From Amyelois transitella (lineage: Eukaryota > Arthropoda > Insecta > Lepidoptera > Pyralidae): a stretch of DNA of 64,000 bases. Position 1 is the stretch's first letter. Each line of letters opens with the position of its first letter. The notes under the pieces are model-generated. The model ran no database searches, was not told the origin of the DNA, and worked only from the letters and a program-made list of their open reading frames with translations. This document shows, in pieces, positions 19,483 to 31,431 of this stretch. Location: contig NC_083519.1 of NCBI RefSeq assembly GCF_032362555.1, forward strand, positions 7,643,501 to 7,707,500, written 5' to 3'. The position numbers were made by a program, and so were the translations under genes.

Positions 19483-21235
19483 CTCAGGTATAGGTTTACT
19501 TTATTGGACAGTGAATAAAGGACTGTGTTATATGTAAATGATTCACTCTGTCGTGAGGCGCTTAGAATTTCGCGCAGGATTATATGTGAACAAAATTAAC
19601 GAGCATACATGTTTCATGAAGAGTAAATGATTCTTAAACGCGGGAGACTTATTACAGTCTGTATAATTTCGCAATGGAATATATGTGTAAACAAAATCAA
19701 TTGTTCTAAATCTTATGAAAATTCGGACTGTTAAATTTGTTAACGTATCGTCTTGCCTAAAAATAGACTATTCATGTAATAATATAGAGTGGCGACAGGT
19801 GGCACTTCGATCTCGATACACAGATAAAAAAAATCCGTATCTATGGATTTATTTTAAATATTTTTCATTCAAAATGGAGTAGTATCTTCACTCAATTGGT
19901 ATTAGTAAAAGTTCCTGGCTATATGTAGATAACTTAGAAAGTATAGATGCTTCCAGGCAATAAAACATTTTTTCTCTTTTTTACACTTGGCGCAATTCAT
20001 TAATAACTTTTTTTTCTGTGGTCTTGGCCCGAAACATAGATAATATTGGAATGTATACAATGTTTATGTACGACGTGAAAAAACATGTATATAAATAATA
20101 AATGTTTTTTCACGTCGGGTACAGTTTATTTATTGATTTAATACTAATAAAACAATGAGGTAACAAAACGTATGTCAAAGAAAGTGCCTAAAATATGTAT
20201 AATGTAAATAGGATAGGTAAATTATATTGAGTAATCCAACGTCTGGTTAGTATTTATAAAATATATGACCAACATTATGTGGGTTTCATAAGAATTTTCT
20301 GTGTTTAAACGTTGATGTGCTCGAATTTCATTAAAATTGTTAACAGCCAACAATAACATTATGGAGATAAAAATATTAAATGTCCTTGTAGGATAATGAA
20401 ATGAGGATCTGTACAATGTAATTATGAGTTATAATAAAATTGACCGTCTTATTCAAGCACAGCACTACACCATATTTAAATACATAGGCCATAAAGTTTT
20501 AGTCAATATTTAACCATGACAAGCTAAGAGATTGGTAGAATTTAAAACAATAGTTAAAAAACATTGTGATAGATGGAAACAGTATTGGAATTGTTTTGCA
20601 CATTATCTCATTTGTTAGTTCTTTAAGTATAGTAATATATAGCAAGACATATTTTTTACAGACAGATATCAAACATGTATTATTTACAAAAATACAATAG
20701 CCAGTTTTAATTTGACGTGATTAATTTCTAGACGAATTTTGTATATTTTTGTAATTTGTTTAAGTTTAGTTCTTCTTAGCATTGTATTTTCGATGTGATA
20801 TTAATTTGTTATCATTATATATTATTTCGTGTTTAAGATATTAAATAAAGAATTAATTTTAGCTGTAGACTTATTATTAGATCCGATAAGACTTTGTTTA
20901 ATTTTTTGCTACCGCTAAATATCTTAGTTTCAGCTGAAAAGGCTTGAGATAAAAGCGTGATATAGTAGAATTATGATGTAGTCTCTGACTACCCCTCAGG
21001 AAAAGAGGCGTGATTTTATGCAAGTAAAAACTTGATATCGATAATAGTGGCTGTAAGGATTGTTCTTAGAAGAAAGACTTCAATTACAAGATGCTAACAC
21101 TGTATACAAATGCACAGTGTTAGTTGATGTAAAATAAAAGAAAAATACTTCCAATGTAAAAAGATTTTAATCAAGTTACAATCTGAGGACGTGATCCAGT
21201 AGATAGGGAATTTAGAGTTCTGAATTTTCATGTGT
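19483..21235. other. GLMP-DCP2 convergent intergenic region
   Basis: Holds both 3' UTRs. Candidate GLMP poly(A) signals AATAAA at 19514, 19959 and 20097. A DCP2-sense ATTAAA lies at 21166-21171 (minus), about 65 bases past its stop. A 16-bp hairpin lies at 20071-20117, and a CCCCTCAGGAAAAGAGGCGT fragment near 20995 matches the LINE-tail family end. No gene seen. Confidence 0.6.
20071..20117. repeat. 16-bp perfect hairpin (15-nt loop)
   Basis: Arms CGACGTGAAAAAACAT at 20071-20086 and its reverse complement at 20102-20117. The AT-rich loop contains part of an AATAAA signal for GLMP. Confidence 0.75.
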
Positions 21236-24200
21236 TCAAGTGAGGCAATCTAAGATTGCTCGTTGGTCAAACTTAAAATTGGCCCACGATGGGGCCACAA
21301 AGCTGAAGAAGTGATCATAATCACTTACTTCATCTGGGCTCCCACCCTTTTGTTCTGGCGACGCATTACTCTCTTGCTCATTCTGAGGAGTAAACAACTG
21401 CCTTTTAGTTATTTTCCTCTCTTTCCTGTTACTATTTACATATGTATTATTGTTCTTAGCACCACTACCCTGGATTCCGCTATTCTTGTACTTCCCTGCA
21501 GAATTCTGCTGCTGGAATTCTTTAATCTCATTCTCTAATCCTTGAGAAATCGATTTTTGATTTGTCTTATTCTTGCTCGTTGAAGCTTCTATATCCCCCA
21601 TAGACTTGTGTCTAGTGCGTTTTGTACTATTATTGAAAACTTTCGGATTGCGTTCAGCTACCCATCTTTTCATGCGTTTAACGAATGGTAATACCATAAA
21701 AAATGCATTTGGGCTAACACCCATTTTCAACTTGGGCGTCATGTCCTTTTTATTGGTGGGTAGGTCAGACAGTGCAAACCATTCACAGGATTTGATTTCA
21801 TTCCTTGTTCTAGGCTGGAATTTGGTATCCCTTGGTATAAAACCTATAATGTACAGTCGCACGATTTGATCGTGAATCGTCGCCTCAATATAGTCATTCT
21901 TGTTAATCAACTTGCTTATATCAAAACCCGTTTCTTCTAGTACCTGTGGAGCAAAAATTCCATTTATCAGCTACAAATAGTTAGATAAAAACTTAATTGG
22001 GATCAATGTGTGTCCCACACAAAAAATTAAAAGTGAAAATACACAAAACATGGCATTGTCTTTTCAAGACTGTTGGAGCTGCCTTCCCTACAAGGGATAT
22101 AAATAGGATTATATGTATGTATGAATACATTAAATACAAACATTTTTCAATTCTTAGGAGACCCTAAGCTCGGAAACGTGGTGGAAGGTGAAATGACATG
22201 AGATAAAACAACATTTGCTTAAGTGATACAAAACTGACAAAATCTCAGCAGTCATATAGCCTATCTCTTATTTTCAGTTATTACTGAAATCATACATTCA
22301 GGGGTTAACAGAGCCAACAGTCTAGAAAAGACTTTAAGGCCACATTCATTCCTTAGGCCATTTGTATACTGGCAATATAACTCATCTCTTCCTGCTGATA
22401 TTATGGGACACAAATGAGAAAAGACTTATATTGAACAATACTATTCTTAATTTACCTCTCTAACAGCGCATTTCCAAGGCTCTTCATCTTCATTTACCTT
22501 GCCTTTCGGGAACCCCCATGAGGCTTTCGTCCAGAAAGACTGTACAAGTAGCACATGTGTCAAGTCTGTATCTAAAAGTATGGCTCCATATGTAGGTACC
22601 GTTTGTTTGTATTCTCTCCAGTTGTCAAGAACTTCATCAAGTTTACTAATGTGCTCACGCAGATGGGGAACATGCTGAAATACATACATAAAAAAATGTC
22701 ATTAAAAGTTACTATAAATTATTTCAAGCTTTACAACTACACAAATAAATAAAACGATCACACGTGTACCTTGTAGCTCCCAACACTAAAGAACAAAACC
22801 CCATATCTTCCCCATAAATGTTGACTAAGGGATACCCTAATAATATTGGTGATAAAGGCTGAGAATCGTTACCTGCAGTGGAATAGAAGCCCGCGTAGCA
22901 CACAATAGATTTTATACTTTTATTTTAAATACACTACACAATATAATAGATATATTTTATTGAGTTATAAAGATATTAGAATATTCACACATCACAGTTT
23001 TTTTTCAGAAGTCACGAGTGACATGACAGTGTCTTTCTTTTTATTTCTTGCTTGTGCTATACAACCTTAATACTTTCCCTCACTAGCTAGAAAAGTTTGT
23101 AGCCCCAAGTTGGCTCTTAACTTGATGAGCCTGGGCTTTGGAACAGCCTTCGTCAATAAATCAGCTAATTGTTCAACTGAGCTTGTCTTCATAATATGAA
23201 CCAGTCCCTCTTGCACTGTCTCTCTAACAAAAAAGTGTCTCACTCGGATATGCTTGGTTCGCTTATGAAATACGGGATTGTTTGCAAGCTGTATGGCTGC
23301 TTCATTGTCTACTTTTAATGTTGGTACATTTTCCAAGCATGTTAGTTGACTGAAAATTCTTTGAAGCCAGACCAACTCTCGTGCTCCTTCACTTGCTGCA
23401 ACAATCTCAGCTTCAGTCGTTGAAATCGCTACCGATGGTTGCCGTTGGCTTAACCACGAAACAGCTCCTCCAGCAAAAAGACAAGCGACTCCTGTTGTTG
23501 AACGTCCAGTCATATCATCACCTCCGTGATCTGCATCACTGTAACCTTCAACCAAGTTTCTAACAGAATTTGCTTCATATCTTAAGCCAAAGGATATTGT
23601 TCCCTTCAGATATCTGAATATCCTTTTTACTCTTAGCCAATCACTTTCGGTTGGGTTTTCCAGTTTTCTAGAAACTACTCCAACAGCATAAGCTATATCA
23701 GGCCGCGTGCCTGTCATAAGGTATGCTAAAGCACCTACTGCTTCTCTGTATGGAAATTGCTTCTCAGAATCTCCATTTCGCACTTTCCCTGATTCAGAAA
23801 TCTGATTTCTTTCAATTGGTGTCGATACTGGATTACATTCTGACATTCTAAAACGATCTAAAATCTTCCTTGTATAAGCTTCTTGTTTAACATATACAGA
23901 ACTGTCTTCAGATCTCTCAATTTCCAAACCTAGATAGTAAGAAGCAGGTTTTATTGTGATTTTTATTGTACTTCCTAATTCTTTTAGGAACTGGTGTGCC
24001 AAAGCTTCATCTGTTGTTGCTACAAGTCCATCGTCCACATAAAGAGTTATCAAAATTTTCTTGCCTTTCATAATCTTTGTGAATAGACAATTATCAGAAG
24101 AACTCTGTACGAAACCTTTTTCTAGCAGGATTTCCGCAAAGCAAGAATTCCAGCAGCGTGGTGCTTGCTTAAGTCCATATAGGCTTCTCTTTAATCGACA

Positions 24201-27200
24201 GACTTTTGATGTGCCATCGCTAAATCCATCAGGCTGACTCATGTAAATCTCTTCTTCGACCTTGCCATTTAGAAATGCAGTTGACACGTCAAATTGCATC
24301 AGATGTAGTTTTTCTTTGGCGCTGACACTTAACAAAGCTCTTATTGTAGCCATCCGGGCCACCGGACTATAGGTCTGTTCATAGTCAATCCCTTTTCGTT
24401 GCTTGAACCCTTTTGCTACAAGTCTTGCCTTGTATTTGTCTATTGTGCCATCTGGTTGGCGTTTAATTGTAAAGACCCATTTACATGGAAGCGCTCTTTT
24501 GTTTGGCGGCAAATCACACAACGTCCAAACTTCATTATCTTCAAGAGACTTAAGTTCACTAGCCATGGCCTTTTGCCATTCAGCTCTATCTTCTCTCTCA
24601 AGAGCTTCCTTATAGGTCTCAGGAAATTTCTCTACACCCACAAAACACACATAATCATCAAACTTCTTAGGACGCAGAATTGTTGATCTATCTCTCAGAT
24701 TATAACGAGGCTCCACTTCTGTTTCAAGAGGCTCTACTATTTCCAACTGATTTTGATCAGCATCAACAAATACTTCTTCCTCGTGTAAGCTTTCCCTTGA
24801 ATTATAATGTGGATTGTCAATCATCATAGGTGTTACTTCAGAGTTCTCTCTACCTTGAGTTCTTTGATCTTGGTCTTCTCTAGTTAGACTATTTTCTCCC
24901 TCTAGACCATGATCAAGACGATCTGCATTTTCAGGCAATTCTTGAATGTTTTCACAATAATCGTTGTTTGGCACTCCCTCTGACGAAATAGGATTATTGA
25001 TGATAGTCTTGAATTCAACATCAGATTCAAACGTTATGTCCCTCGACTTAAACGTCTTGACTCCATCCCAAACACGATAGCCATCATCATTCTCGTAGCC
25101 GACTAAAATGCCTTTAATCGCTTTTTTCTCCATTTTCTTACGATTCTGTTTTGGAACATGTGCGTAACATGTACTACCAATAATCTTAAGATGGGATATT
25201 TTAGGCTTTTTCCCAAACCACAGTTCATATGGTACCTTATCTGCTTCTCTTGTAGGCCCAGTCCTATTTAGAACATACGCAACTGTGTTAATTAATTCAG
25301 CCCATAGTACTTGTGGTAACTCTCCTCTTGCATGCATAATCGATCTAGCAGCCTCTACTAATGTCCGATTTTCTCTCTCACTACAGCCATTCTGCTCTGG
25401 CGTGTATGGCATTGTTAATCGCTGCTGAATACCATATCTCTGTAATATTTTACGAACGTTTTCATTATTGAATTCGCCACCATTGTCACTCAGGAGAGTT
25501 TTGACAGTATGCCCAGTATTCTTTACTTCTTGAAGCATTAAAAGGAGTTTATCTTTAACTTCCGATTTGTGTCTAATGAAGTAAACCATGCGATAACTCG
25601 AATAATCGTCCTTAAATAAAACGTAGTATTGATATTTCGAGATGCTTTTTGCGAAGGGACCACAAACATCTGTGTGAATTAGCTCTCCAACTGCTTTAGC
25701 TCTTTCCCTTGTCCCAAACGGCTTTCGGTGAGACTTTCCATAAATACAACCTTCACACGTCATTTTATCTGGACTAAGTTGAATGCCTAACTCACGTTTT
25801 ACCACGCGAATAACATGTCGTTTGTCCTGGTGCGCAAGTCGTTCATGATATAACTGTAGCAAATTAGAGCCTGTCACAGCGTTTATTTCTATAGCTGAAT
25901 GCTTAGTCGGAACAATTGTCTTTATTTCCAACTTATAAAGTCCACCACAATGGGACCTGCTTCCAACAACTTTAGTCGTGCCGGCAATGTCCAGCTTGCA
26001 CTCTCTGGTTGTAGAAGTAAACACACTATTTTGCACCTTATCTTGTGCAGCCAATGGTGAAAACAGGTTTTTCGTTAAGGATGGTACTAGCCACACATTG
26101 TTCAAAGTTATTATTTCTTTCTGCCCATTGACATTTGATTCCACCTCTACAGAACCCGTTCCTAAAGCACCTTTTAGAAGAAACTTTTCTTGACAGCAAT
26201 GTGTACCGTCGCGCCGTTATCAACGTACCAATTTTCTCTATCTTGCATCTGATTATTAGAGCAAGCATTTACCATTAACGAAATCTGTTGCACTTGCTTA
26301 AACTTTGAACTGGATGCTGATGTGCCTGAAGTTGGTTTTGGTGGCCTCCCATCCTTAATCCACTTCTTACACTTCCGAACTCTATGTCCTTTTCCCGAAC
26401 AATAGTTACAGATCAGTTGTTCATCCACAGTCTTTTTTCCTTTACGTTCATTAGGTGTAATCACTAGCGTCTCTTGTTTTGAGTCTGACTCTTGACTACC
26501 TAACTCTCTTTCGAACGTACACAGATGACTCGTCAAACTATCGATCGTTCTCTCTGACTGTTTGAGCATTAGCCAACTTGACTTAAAGTTAAAATATTTG
26601 TCATCAAGCGTATCTAAGACTTTACATATGAGGAACATTTCAGGGAGTTTAGCGTCAGGGTCGATTTTTGAAATCTCTACCTTTAATTCTGTCCATAAAT
26701 TCTTGAGATGTGACATATGTGTTGGAATGTCATCCTCTTTCTTATGCCGAAACCCAAAGAATTCTAAACATAAATTATACGCTCTGTCGTCTGTTTGTCC
26801 ATCAAATAGTCTATGCAGCTCTTGCCAAACTTCAAGTGCGGTTCTAAATCTCATAACTTTTTTGAGTGTATCCTCTGACATATTGGTTGTCAACATGAGT
26901 AGAGCACCACTCTCAGTCCGCCTATATTTAGCCATCGCAGCATTATAGGTGCTGATTTCGGCGTCACCTGCTCCGTCATTAAGAATAGGTTTCATAAGCT
27001 TACCCTCTACTGCTTCTAAAGCACCTTCCGTGCCTTCAAGCATAATAGAAATTTTATATTTCCAGGTAGCCCAGTTTTCCTTTCCTGTTAACTTTCCAAT
27101 TTCAATTTTTGTAGAAAAATCCATGATGCTTCGTTTCGATCTTCCAGTGGGGCACAGAACCTGATAAAGGCTGAGAATCGTTACCTGCAGTGGAATAGAA

Positions 27201-27939
27201 GCCCGCGTAGCACACAATAGATTTTATACTTTTATTTTAAATACACTACACAATATAATAGATATATTTTATTGAGTTATAAAGATATTAGAATATTCAC
27301 ACATCACAGTTTTTTTTCAGAAGTCACGAGTGACATGACAGTGTCTTTCTTTTTATTTCTTGCTTGTGCTATACAACCTTAATAATTGGGGTTCTTGTAG
27401 GCAATTGGGTTGCAACTGTGATAGGTTACTTTTCTGACAAGACTGGCGGCTTTGTATGTACAGATTGCACTCATATTGCTTCTAGGAGTTACTTTGATAT
27501 TAGGTTTGAGCAATGAGATAGTGGGTGCCTAGCCTTTGCTACAGTCTTTAATCGAAAATTATACCTGAAATATGTGAGCAGCAAACTCTCTTATCCCACA
27601 TGGGTTCAGCCGGTTTGATTCGTCTGTGCAGTAATAATCTAAGTAGAACCAGTGGGCCAATTCAATTTGAAAACATATACGGACTAAATTGCCTCGATCT
27701 TCTTGCGGTAGATTTATTATAAAACGGCTGAAAGAATGTCAGTCATAAATAGCTTTGAACAAGAAAACAATAAAGGTACAATTATTATTTACAATAAATT
27801 TCAGAAAAAGATAAAGATAAATGAATACATGACATAAATTAGCTTTTTTATACACCAGATAAACTTACCTACACAGGTCATCTAACATATCAATAGGTAT
27901 AGAATGCTTAGCGGGATGATGGTTGCCGTGTGATGCCAT
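21236..27939 (-). CDS. DCP2: mRNA-decapping enzyme 2 (DCP2)
   Basis: Nudix hydrolase that removes the m7G cap from mRNAs entering decay, working with DCP1 in P-bodies. Four coding exons on the minus strand: 27869-27939, 27565-27727, 22456-22674, 21236-21943, joining in frame to 386 residues. The N-terminal regulatory domain starts [20 protein letters not shown] and includes [14 protein letters not shown]. The Nudix box is split by intron 3: [20 protein letters not shown] is followed by EVLEETGFD, matching G-x5-E-x7-REVLEETG with all catalytic glutamates present. Box B-like sequence follows around [10 protein letters not shown]. The C-terminal tail is low-complexity, rich in Asn, Lys and Ser. 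Intron 2 (22675-27564) is enlarged by a Copia element in sense orientation. Confidence 0.95.
22049..22127 (-). repeat. F1 repeat, head fragment
   Basis: CTTTTCAAGACTGTTGGAGC, CCTACAAGGGATATAAATAG and a TATGTATGTATGA end. DCP2 intron 3. Confidence 0.6.
22300..22352 (+). repeat. F1 repeat, short internal fragment
   Basis: GGGGTTAACAGAGCCAACAG then AAAAGACTTTAAGGCCACATTC. It lies opposite in sense to the fragment ~170 bases to its left. Confidence 0.55.
22760..22849 (-). repeat. F1 repeat, left half (split by Copia element)
   Basis: TTCCCCATAAATGTTGACTAAGGGATA corresponds to the CCATGGATGTCGTAAAAGGCGACTAAGGGATA part of reverse F1. The right half resumes at 27385. The copy is diverged, so it was old when the Copia element landed. 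Confidence 0.6.
22845..22849. repeat. Target-site duplication ATTGG (left)
   Basis: Identical to 27385-27389 on the other side of the Copia element. Confidence 0.85.
22850..23072 (-). repeat. 3' LTR of the Copia element
   Basis: Direct repeat of 27162-27384, 223 bp, with no difference found on reading through both. The inner edge abuts a purine-rich tract on the element strand. Confidence 0.9.
27162..27384 (-). repeat. 5' LTR of the Copia element
   Basis: Direct repeat of 22850-23072. On the element strand the inner edge is followed by GGTTCTGTGCCCCACTGG, the primer-binding position. Confidence 0.9.
27385..27389. repeat. Target-site duplication ATTGG (right)
   Basis: Matches 22845-22849. 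Confidence 0.85.
27385..27480 (-). repeat. F1 repeat, right half (split by Copia element)
   Basis: GGGGTTCTTGTAGGCAATTGGGTTGCAACTGTGATAG corresponds, with changes, to reverse F1 GGGATTCTTCTTTTAGGCGATGGGCTAGCAACCTGTCAC. Continues the 22760-22849 half. Confidence 0.55.
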
Positions 27940-28974
27940 GGTTTTTTACGTTTTTATATACTTTCTCTATTTTATTTTTAATAAGATAAACAACGAGCGG
28001 CAAAAAAAAACAATACTTCAAAATGCACCTGGTTGACCTCGTCCACCCACAGATATATAATATTAGGTTATAATCTAATCAGTTATAATGTCAACAAGCG
28101 TCGTCTCATTCGTCTTGCCTTGTCTTCGTCATATGTCAGTTTTGTTTTCATTTCTCATCATGCATCAAAATCACGCCTCTTTCCCGGAGGGGTAGGCAGC
28201 GACTACCTCTTTTCACTTGCCACGATCTCTGCATACTTCCTTCGCTTCATCCACATTCATAACTCTCTTCATACAAGCTCGGCGGTTTCGGGTACTTTTG
28301 ACCTGACCCTTTACCAGGACGTCGGTCCTTAATTTGATCAAGATACGTTCGTGCATGTTCGTTCTATTTTCATTGTTCCGAGTCTGTCTCTCTCTCTCTC
28401 CGTTTACGGTTCCGTCCGTGGGATCCTTCATTTGTTTACTCTTGGTTTACTCCTATAAAAACATTTTGTTTGACAGTGAAGTAGGTGACATCATGAGAAC
28501 GGTAAAAAAAAACTAAATAACCTTTGGTCGTCTCTTTAATCCCTTTATTTGCTCATGTATTCAAATTTGTACCTTAAAACCTTTCTAAATTCCTTGAATC
28601 CCTAGAATATCAATTTTAATAAAAATTGCGCGGCGCGACGTTTGTTGGACTTTTGTTACTTCATTCATGAAAAGTTTCCGCTATTGCTGAAAACTGTTAC
28701 TGTCAGTGTCAACTGTCACGTTATCACATTCAAAAATTAAAATAAAATTATATTAACACGTACCTACGATACATAGAGTGCGATACATACAAGTACAATA
28801 AATCAACATTGTACAAGTAAAATACAACCATTCAATAATCGCCATCAGAATAATCAATTCATCATCCTACTGATCGATCAAAGCCCAGGACCCAGTTTTA
28901 ATTTACGTGATAAACCCATATGATCTAGTTCGGATACTAGTACCTTATACATCTCGAACAAATTCCTCTTAAAT
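27940..28974. promoter_or_regulatory. Shared DCP2/STX18 upstream region
   Basis: About 1,035 bases between divergent start codons. A LINE-tail fragment (28170-28356) fills the middle, so the two core promoters must lie on either side of it or read through it. No TATA element is convincing and no ORF of its own is seen. Confidence 0.5.
28170..28356 (-). mobile_element. LINE (reverse-transcriptase ORF) C-terminal fragment
   Basis: The minus strand encodes DVLVKGQVKSTRNRRACMKR and VMNVDEAKEVCRDRGKW-like text, which I recall as the C-terminal tail of a retrotransposon ORF repeated throughout lepidopteran genomes. The rest of the element is missing. Related scraps lie at 70-240, and its GGGAAAGAGGCGTGA-like end recurs near 16330, 20995 and 40340. 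Confidence 0.6.
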
Positions 28975-30415
28975 ATGGATATAACACCTCTGTTTAGAGC
29001 ATGTATAAAAACCGTGAAAACGCGCAATAAAGCTTTTGGAATACAAAGTCCTTCCAACGAAGATAGGCAGCGTTTGTTAAGGAGCAAGCCCAAGAGTCCC
29101 TTTATCACTACTGCTAAAGAAATAACATTACAGATTACAAAGTTGCGTGACTTTCTTCTGGAACATAGGGAGCGGTATCTGAGTTTTTTCAATAATGTTA
29201 CTGGAGATGAAATGCCAGACGTTGAACGTGATCAGATCGATACAGGAGCCCAAAGAATAATAAACACATGTTCTCATTTGCTTAAAGAGTTTAGAAATGA
29301 CAACCGCAAGGCAACTGCTTCACCACAGATTCGAGACTTTATGGATGCAGTAATAGATCTTGTGGACATCTACTTAAAGGCAGTATGCAAAATACACAGT
29401 GAATTAAAGGCCTTGAGAGTCAAGCGAGCCTTGGATATTCGAAAACTATCCCGTCTGGAGTTGCCACAGACTAAATCTAATATTCCAAATCCTTTTATGC
29501 CTGATAAAATCATTGAAAAGGAGGTGGAAGTGGTTGAGAATGAAGAAACTGATGGTGTTAAGAAGAAGATGGATTTGTCTGAGAATGATGTAGCGGTGAT
29601 GTCTGATGAAGGGCAGTTGAGTGCAGAAGAGTTACAGATGTTTGAGTCAGAAAATGTTCAGTTGCTGAATGAGCTCAATAGCATGACGGAGGAGGTCCGG
29701 CAAATCGAAACTAAAGTGCTTCATATTGCCGAGCTGCAGGAGATCTTCACAGAGAAGGTAAATTTTAAAATCTCTTATTTTTTTAATACTTTGATCAAAG
29801 TATAAGTAGGTTGAATACTTGTTAATACCCATTGCAATATTGCTGTTGACAAGCTGCTTCCACATCACTACCCTGCTTCCCTTTACCTATACTAATATTA
29901 TAAAGCTGAAGAGTTTGTATGTTTGAATGTGCTAATCTCAGGAACAACTGATTCAAATTGAAAAAATATTTTTGTGTTGAATAGACCATTTATCGAGGAA
30001 GGCTTTAGGTTATATAAGATCACACTGCAACTTTTAGGAGCGAAGAAATAACAGAAAAAATGAAAAAAACAGGGAAAATTATTCATCCTTGAGGGCTTCA
30101 ATGATGCCCAATATAATTATTTCACACGGACGAAGTTGCGGGAACAGCTTTATAAACTTTTGAACATTAACTTTCTCCAATAAGTATTCTCTTCTATTAA
30201 TTTTATTATCTTTTTTATGATTACAGGTTCTTCAGCAAGAGCATGATATAGACCGGATATCAAATACTGTGGTGGGGGCCACGGAGAATGTGAAGGATGC
30301 CAATGAACAAATTAAACAGGCCATCCAGAGGAATGCTGGTCTAAGAGTTTACATACTCTTCTTTTTGCTAGTGATGTCATTCACTTTGCTGTTCTTAGAT
30401 TGGTATAATGAATAA
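28975..30415 (+). CDS. STX18: Syntaxin-18
   Basis: Tail-anchored Qa-SNARE of the ER that mediates Golgi-to-ER retrograde vesicle fusion with the NRZ/Dsl1 tether. Two coding exons, 28975-29757 and 30227-30415, give 323 residues (vertebrate proteins are about 335). The N-terminal syntaxin-18 domain begins [15 protein letters not shown] and contains [20 protein letters not shown]. An acidic linker precedes the SNARE helix ([20 protein letters not shown] and onward), which the single intron interrupts. A C-terminal membrane anchor is [17 protein letters not shown] with only DWYNE after it. The start is the first Met of a frame closed upstream. Confidence 0.95.
29890..30149 (+). mobile_element. 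Helitron-like non-autonomous repeat
   Basis: Shares CTAATATTATAAAGCTGAAG, GCTAATCTCAGGAACAACTG, TTATCGAGGAAGGCTTTAGG and GAGGGCTTCAATGATGCCCA with the copy at 52909-53160. The other copy ends GGAGCTAGT, and CTAG before T is the terminus expected of Helitrons. I recall this sequence as common in Lepidoptera; the class assignment is tentative. It fills most of the STX18 intron. Confidence 0.55.
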
Positions 30416-30416
30416 A
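30411..30416 (+). terminator. STX18 polyadenylation signal
   Basis: AATAAA overlaps the TAA stop and is followed by two more AATAAA-type hexamers within 30 bases. Confidence 0.5.
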
Positions 30417-31165
30417 TAAATGTAATGAATAAATGTATTTATTGGTGTGAAGGCTTTGAGTTTATAAAATAGTAAACATAATATCTTCAATTATAAATGT
30501 GCACAATGTAACAAGTTACATAATTGCCACACAATTTATATTTTTCAAGATAAATTAAGATTCATATTGTACGTCTTCAGGAAAGAGTGTATAATATTAC
30601 CTACGTGGAACACCCAGAAAGATAGCGAAATAAAAAAAAAATGTTATTTTACACCTACTTTAAAATGACAATTTTTGTCTGTACTACTTTTCTACACTAA
30701 GTGTTAGTGTAGAAAAGTAGTACAGACCAAGTGTTTTTTCCTCACTATTTTCCTTATTAAAAAATTGAAAACTTTGAACGCGACCAAATTCGCGTGCATC
30801 AATATTTCTCATTTATTTCTAAACGAAAATAACAAAGAAATTTGTTTGTACCTATGTAATGTCCCTGCCTGTCTGTGTCCGTAATCTGTCAGATAGAAGT
30901 GTCAGAAGAATCAGAATTGTTTGTTTTGTCATATTTTTTTTGTGCCGCCGATACTGACCGGTAATTTATTACCTAGTTTCTCAATCAAACTAAATAAGAT
31001 TTTTTTATTTTAAAGCAAGAAAATTTTATATGTACAGGAAGAAATCACATGAGCTTGGAGTATTATAATCCTATTAAGTAGTAGGTAATTTACAGCAGCG
31101 TTGTAGAACATCAAGGCAGATTTTGGAACATATAAAAGTACTGTGGGGCGCTTAATTACAAACAA
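30416..31165. other. STX18-FAM172A intergenic region
   Basis: About 750 bases. Contains the STX18 3' UTR, a perfect hairpin (30677-30727) and the FAM172A promoter and 5' UTR. No ORF and no clear core-promoter element. Confidence 0.5.
30677..30727. repeat. Perfect 24-bp hairpin (3-nt loop)
   Basis: Arms 30677-30700 and 30704-30727 are exact reverse complements with only GTG between them. It lies about 260 bases past STX18. Confidence 0.85.
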
Positions 31166-31361
31166 ATGGAATCATTAAAAACTATGAAGGACCTGGGTTA
31201 CGCTTTTAATTCCGGTATGAATACCGTTATTGATATGATACTCCTGATTTATCAAAAGAATGTACCTAGCTATATTTGTGCGCACTTTGCGACACTCCAA
31301 ACCTTAGTTGCTTTTTAGTTCATTTATGTAGATTAATAATTTATTAGTTTCTCTTCTCTAT

Positions 31362-31431
<70 letters not shown>

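Larger units (their letters stand above)
22850..27384 (-). mobile_element. Copia-family LTR retrotransposon, young
   Basis: A 4,535-bp fossil element in DCP2 intron 2, same orientation as the gene. Parts: 223-bp LTRs at 22850-23072 and 27162-27384; a gag region about 26.2-27.1 kb with a CCHC zinc knuckle; a pol region about 23.1-26.1 kb in the Copia order protease, integrase, reverse transcriptase (YVDD box) and RNase H. A purine-rich tract adjoins the 3' LTR, and a primer-binding-like stretch adjoins the 5' LTR. The two LTRs read identical to me and a 5-bp target duplication (ATTGG) brackets the element, so it is recent. The coding region lies in two long open frames, not one: about one break, otherwise it looks whole. 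Confidence 0.93.

Noticed and set aside
31365-31428. (AT)32 tract as an origin or matrix-attachment element
   Set aside because: A simple microsatellite explains it; there is no independent support.
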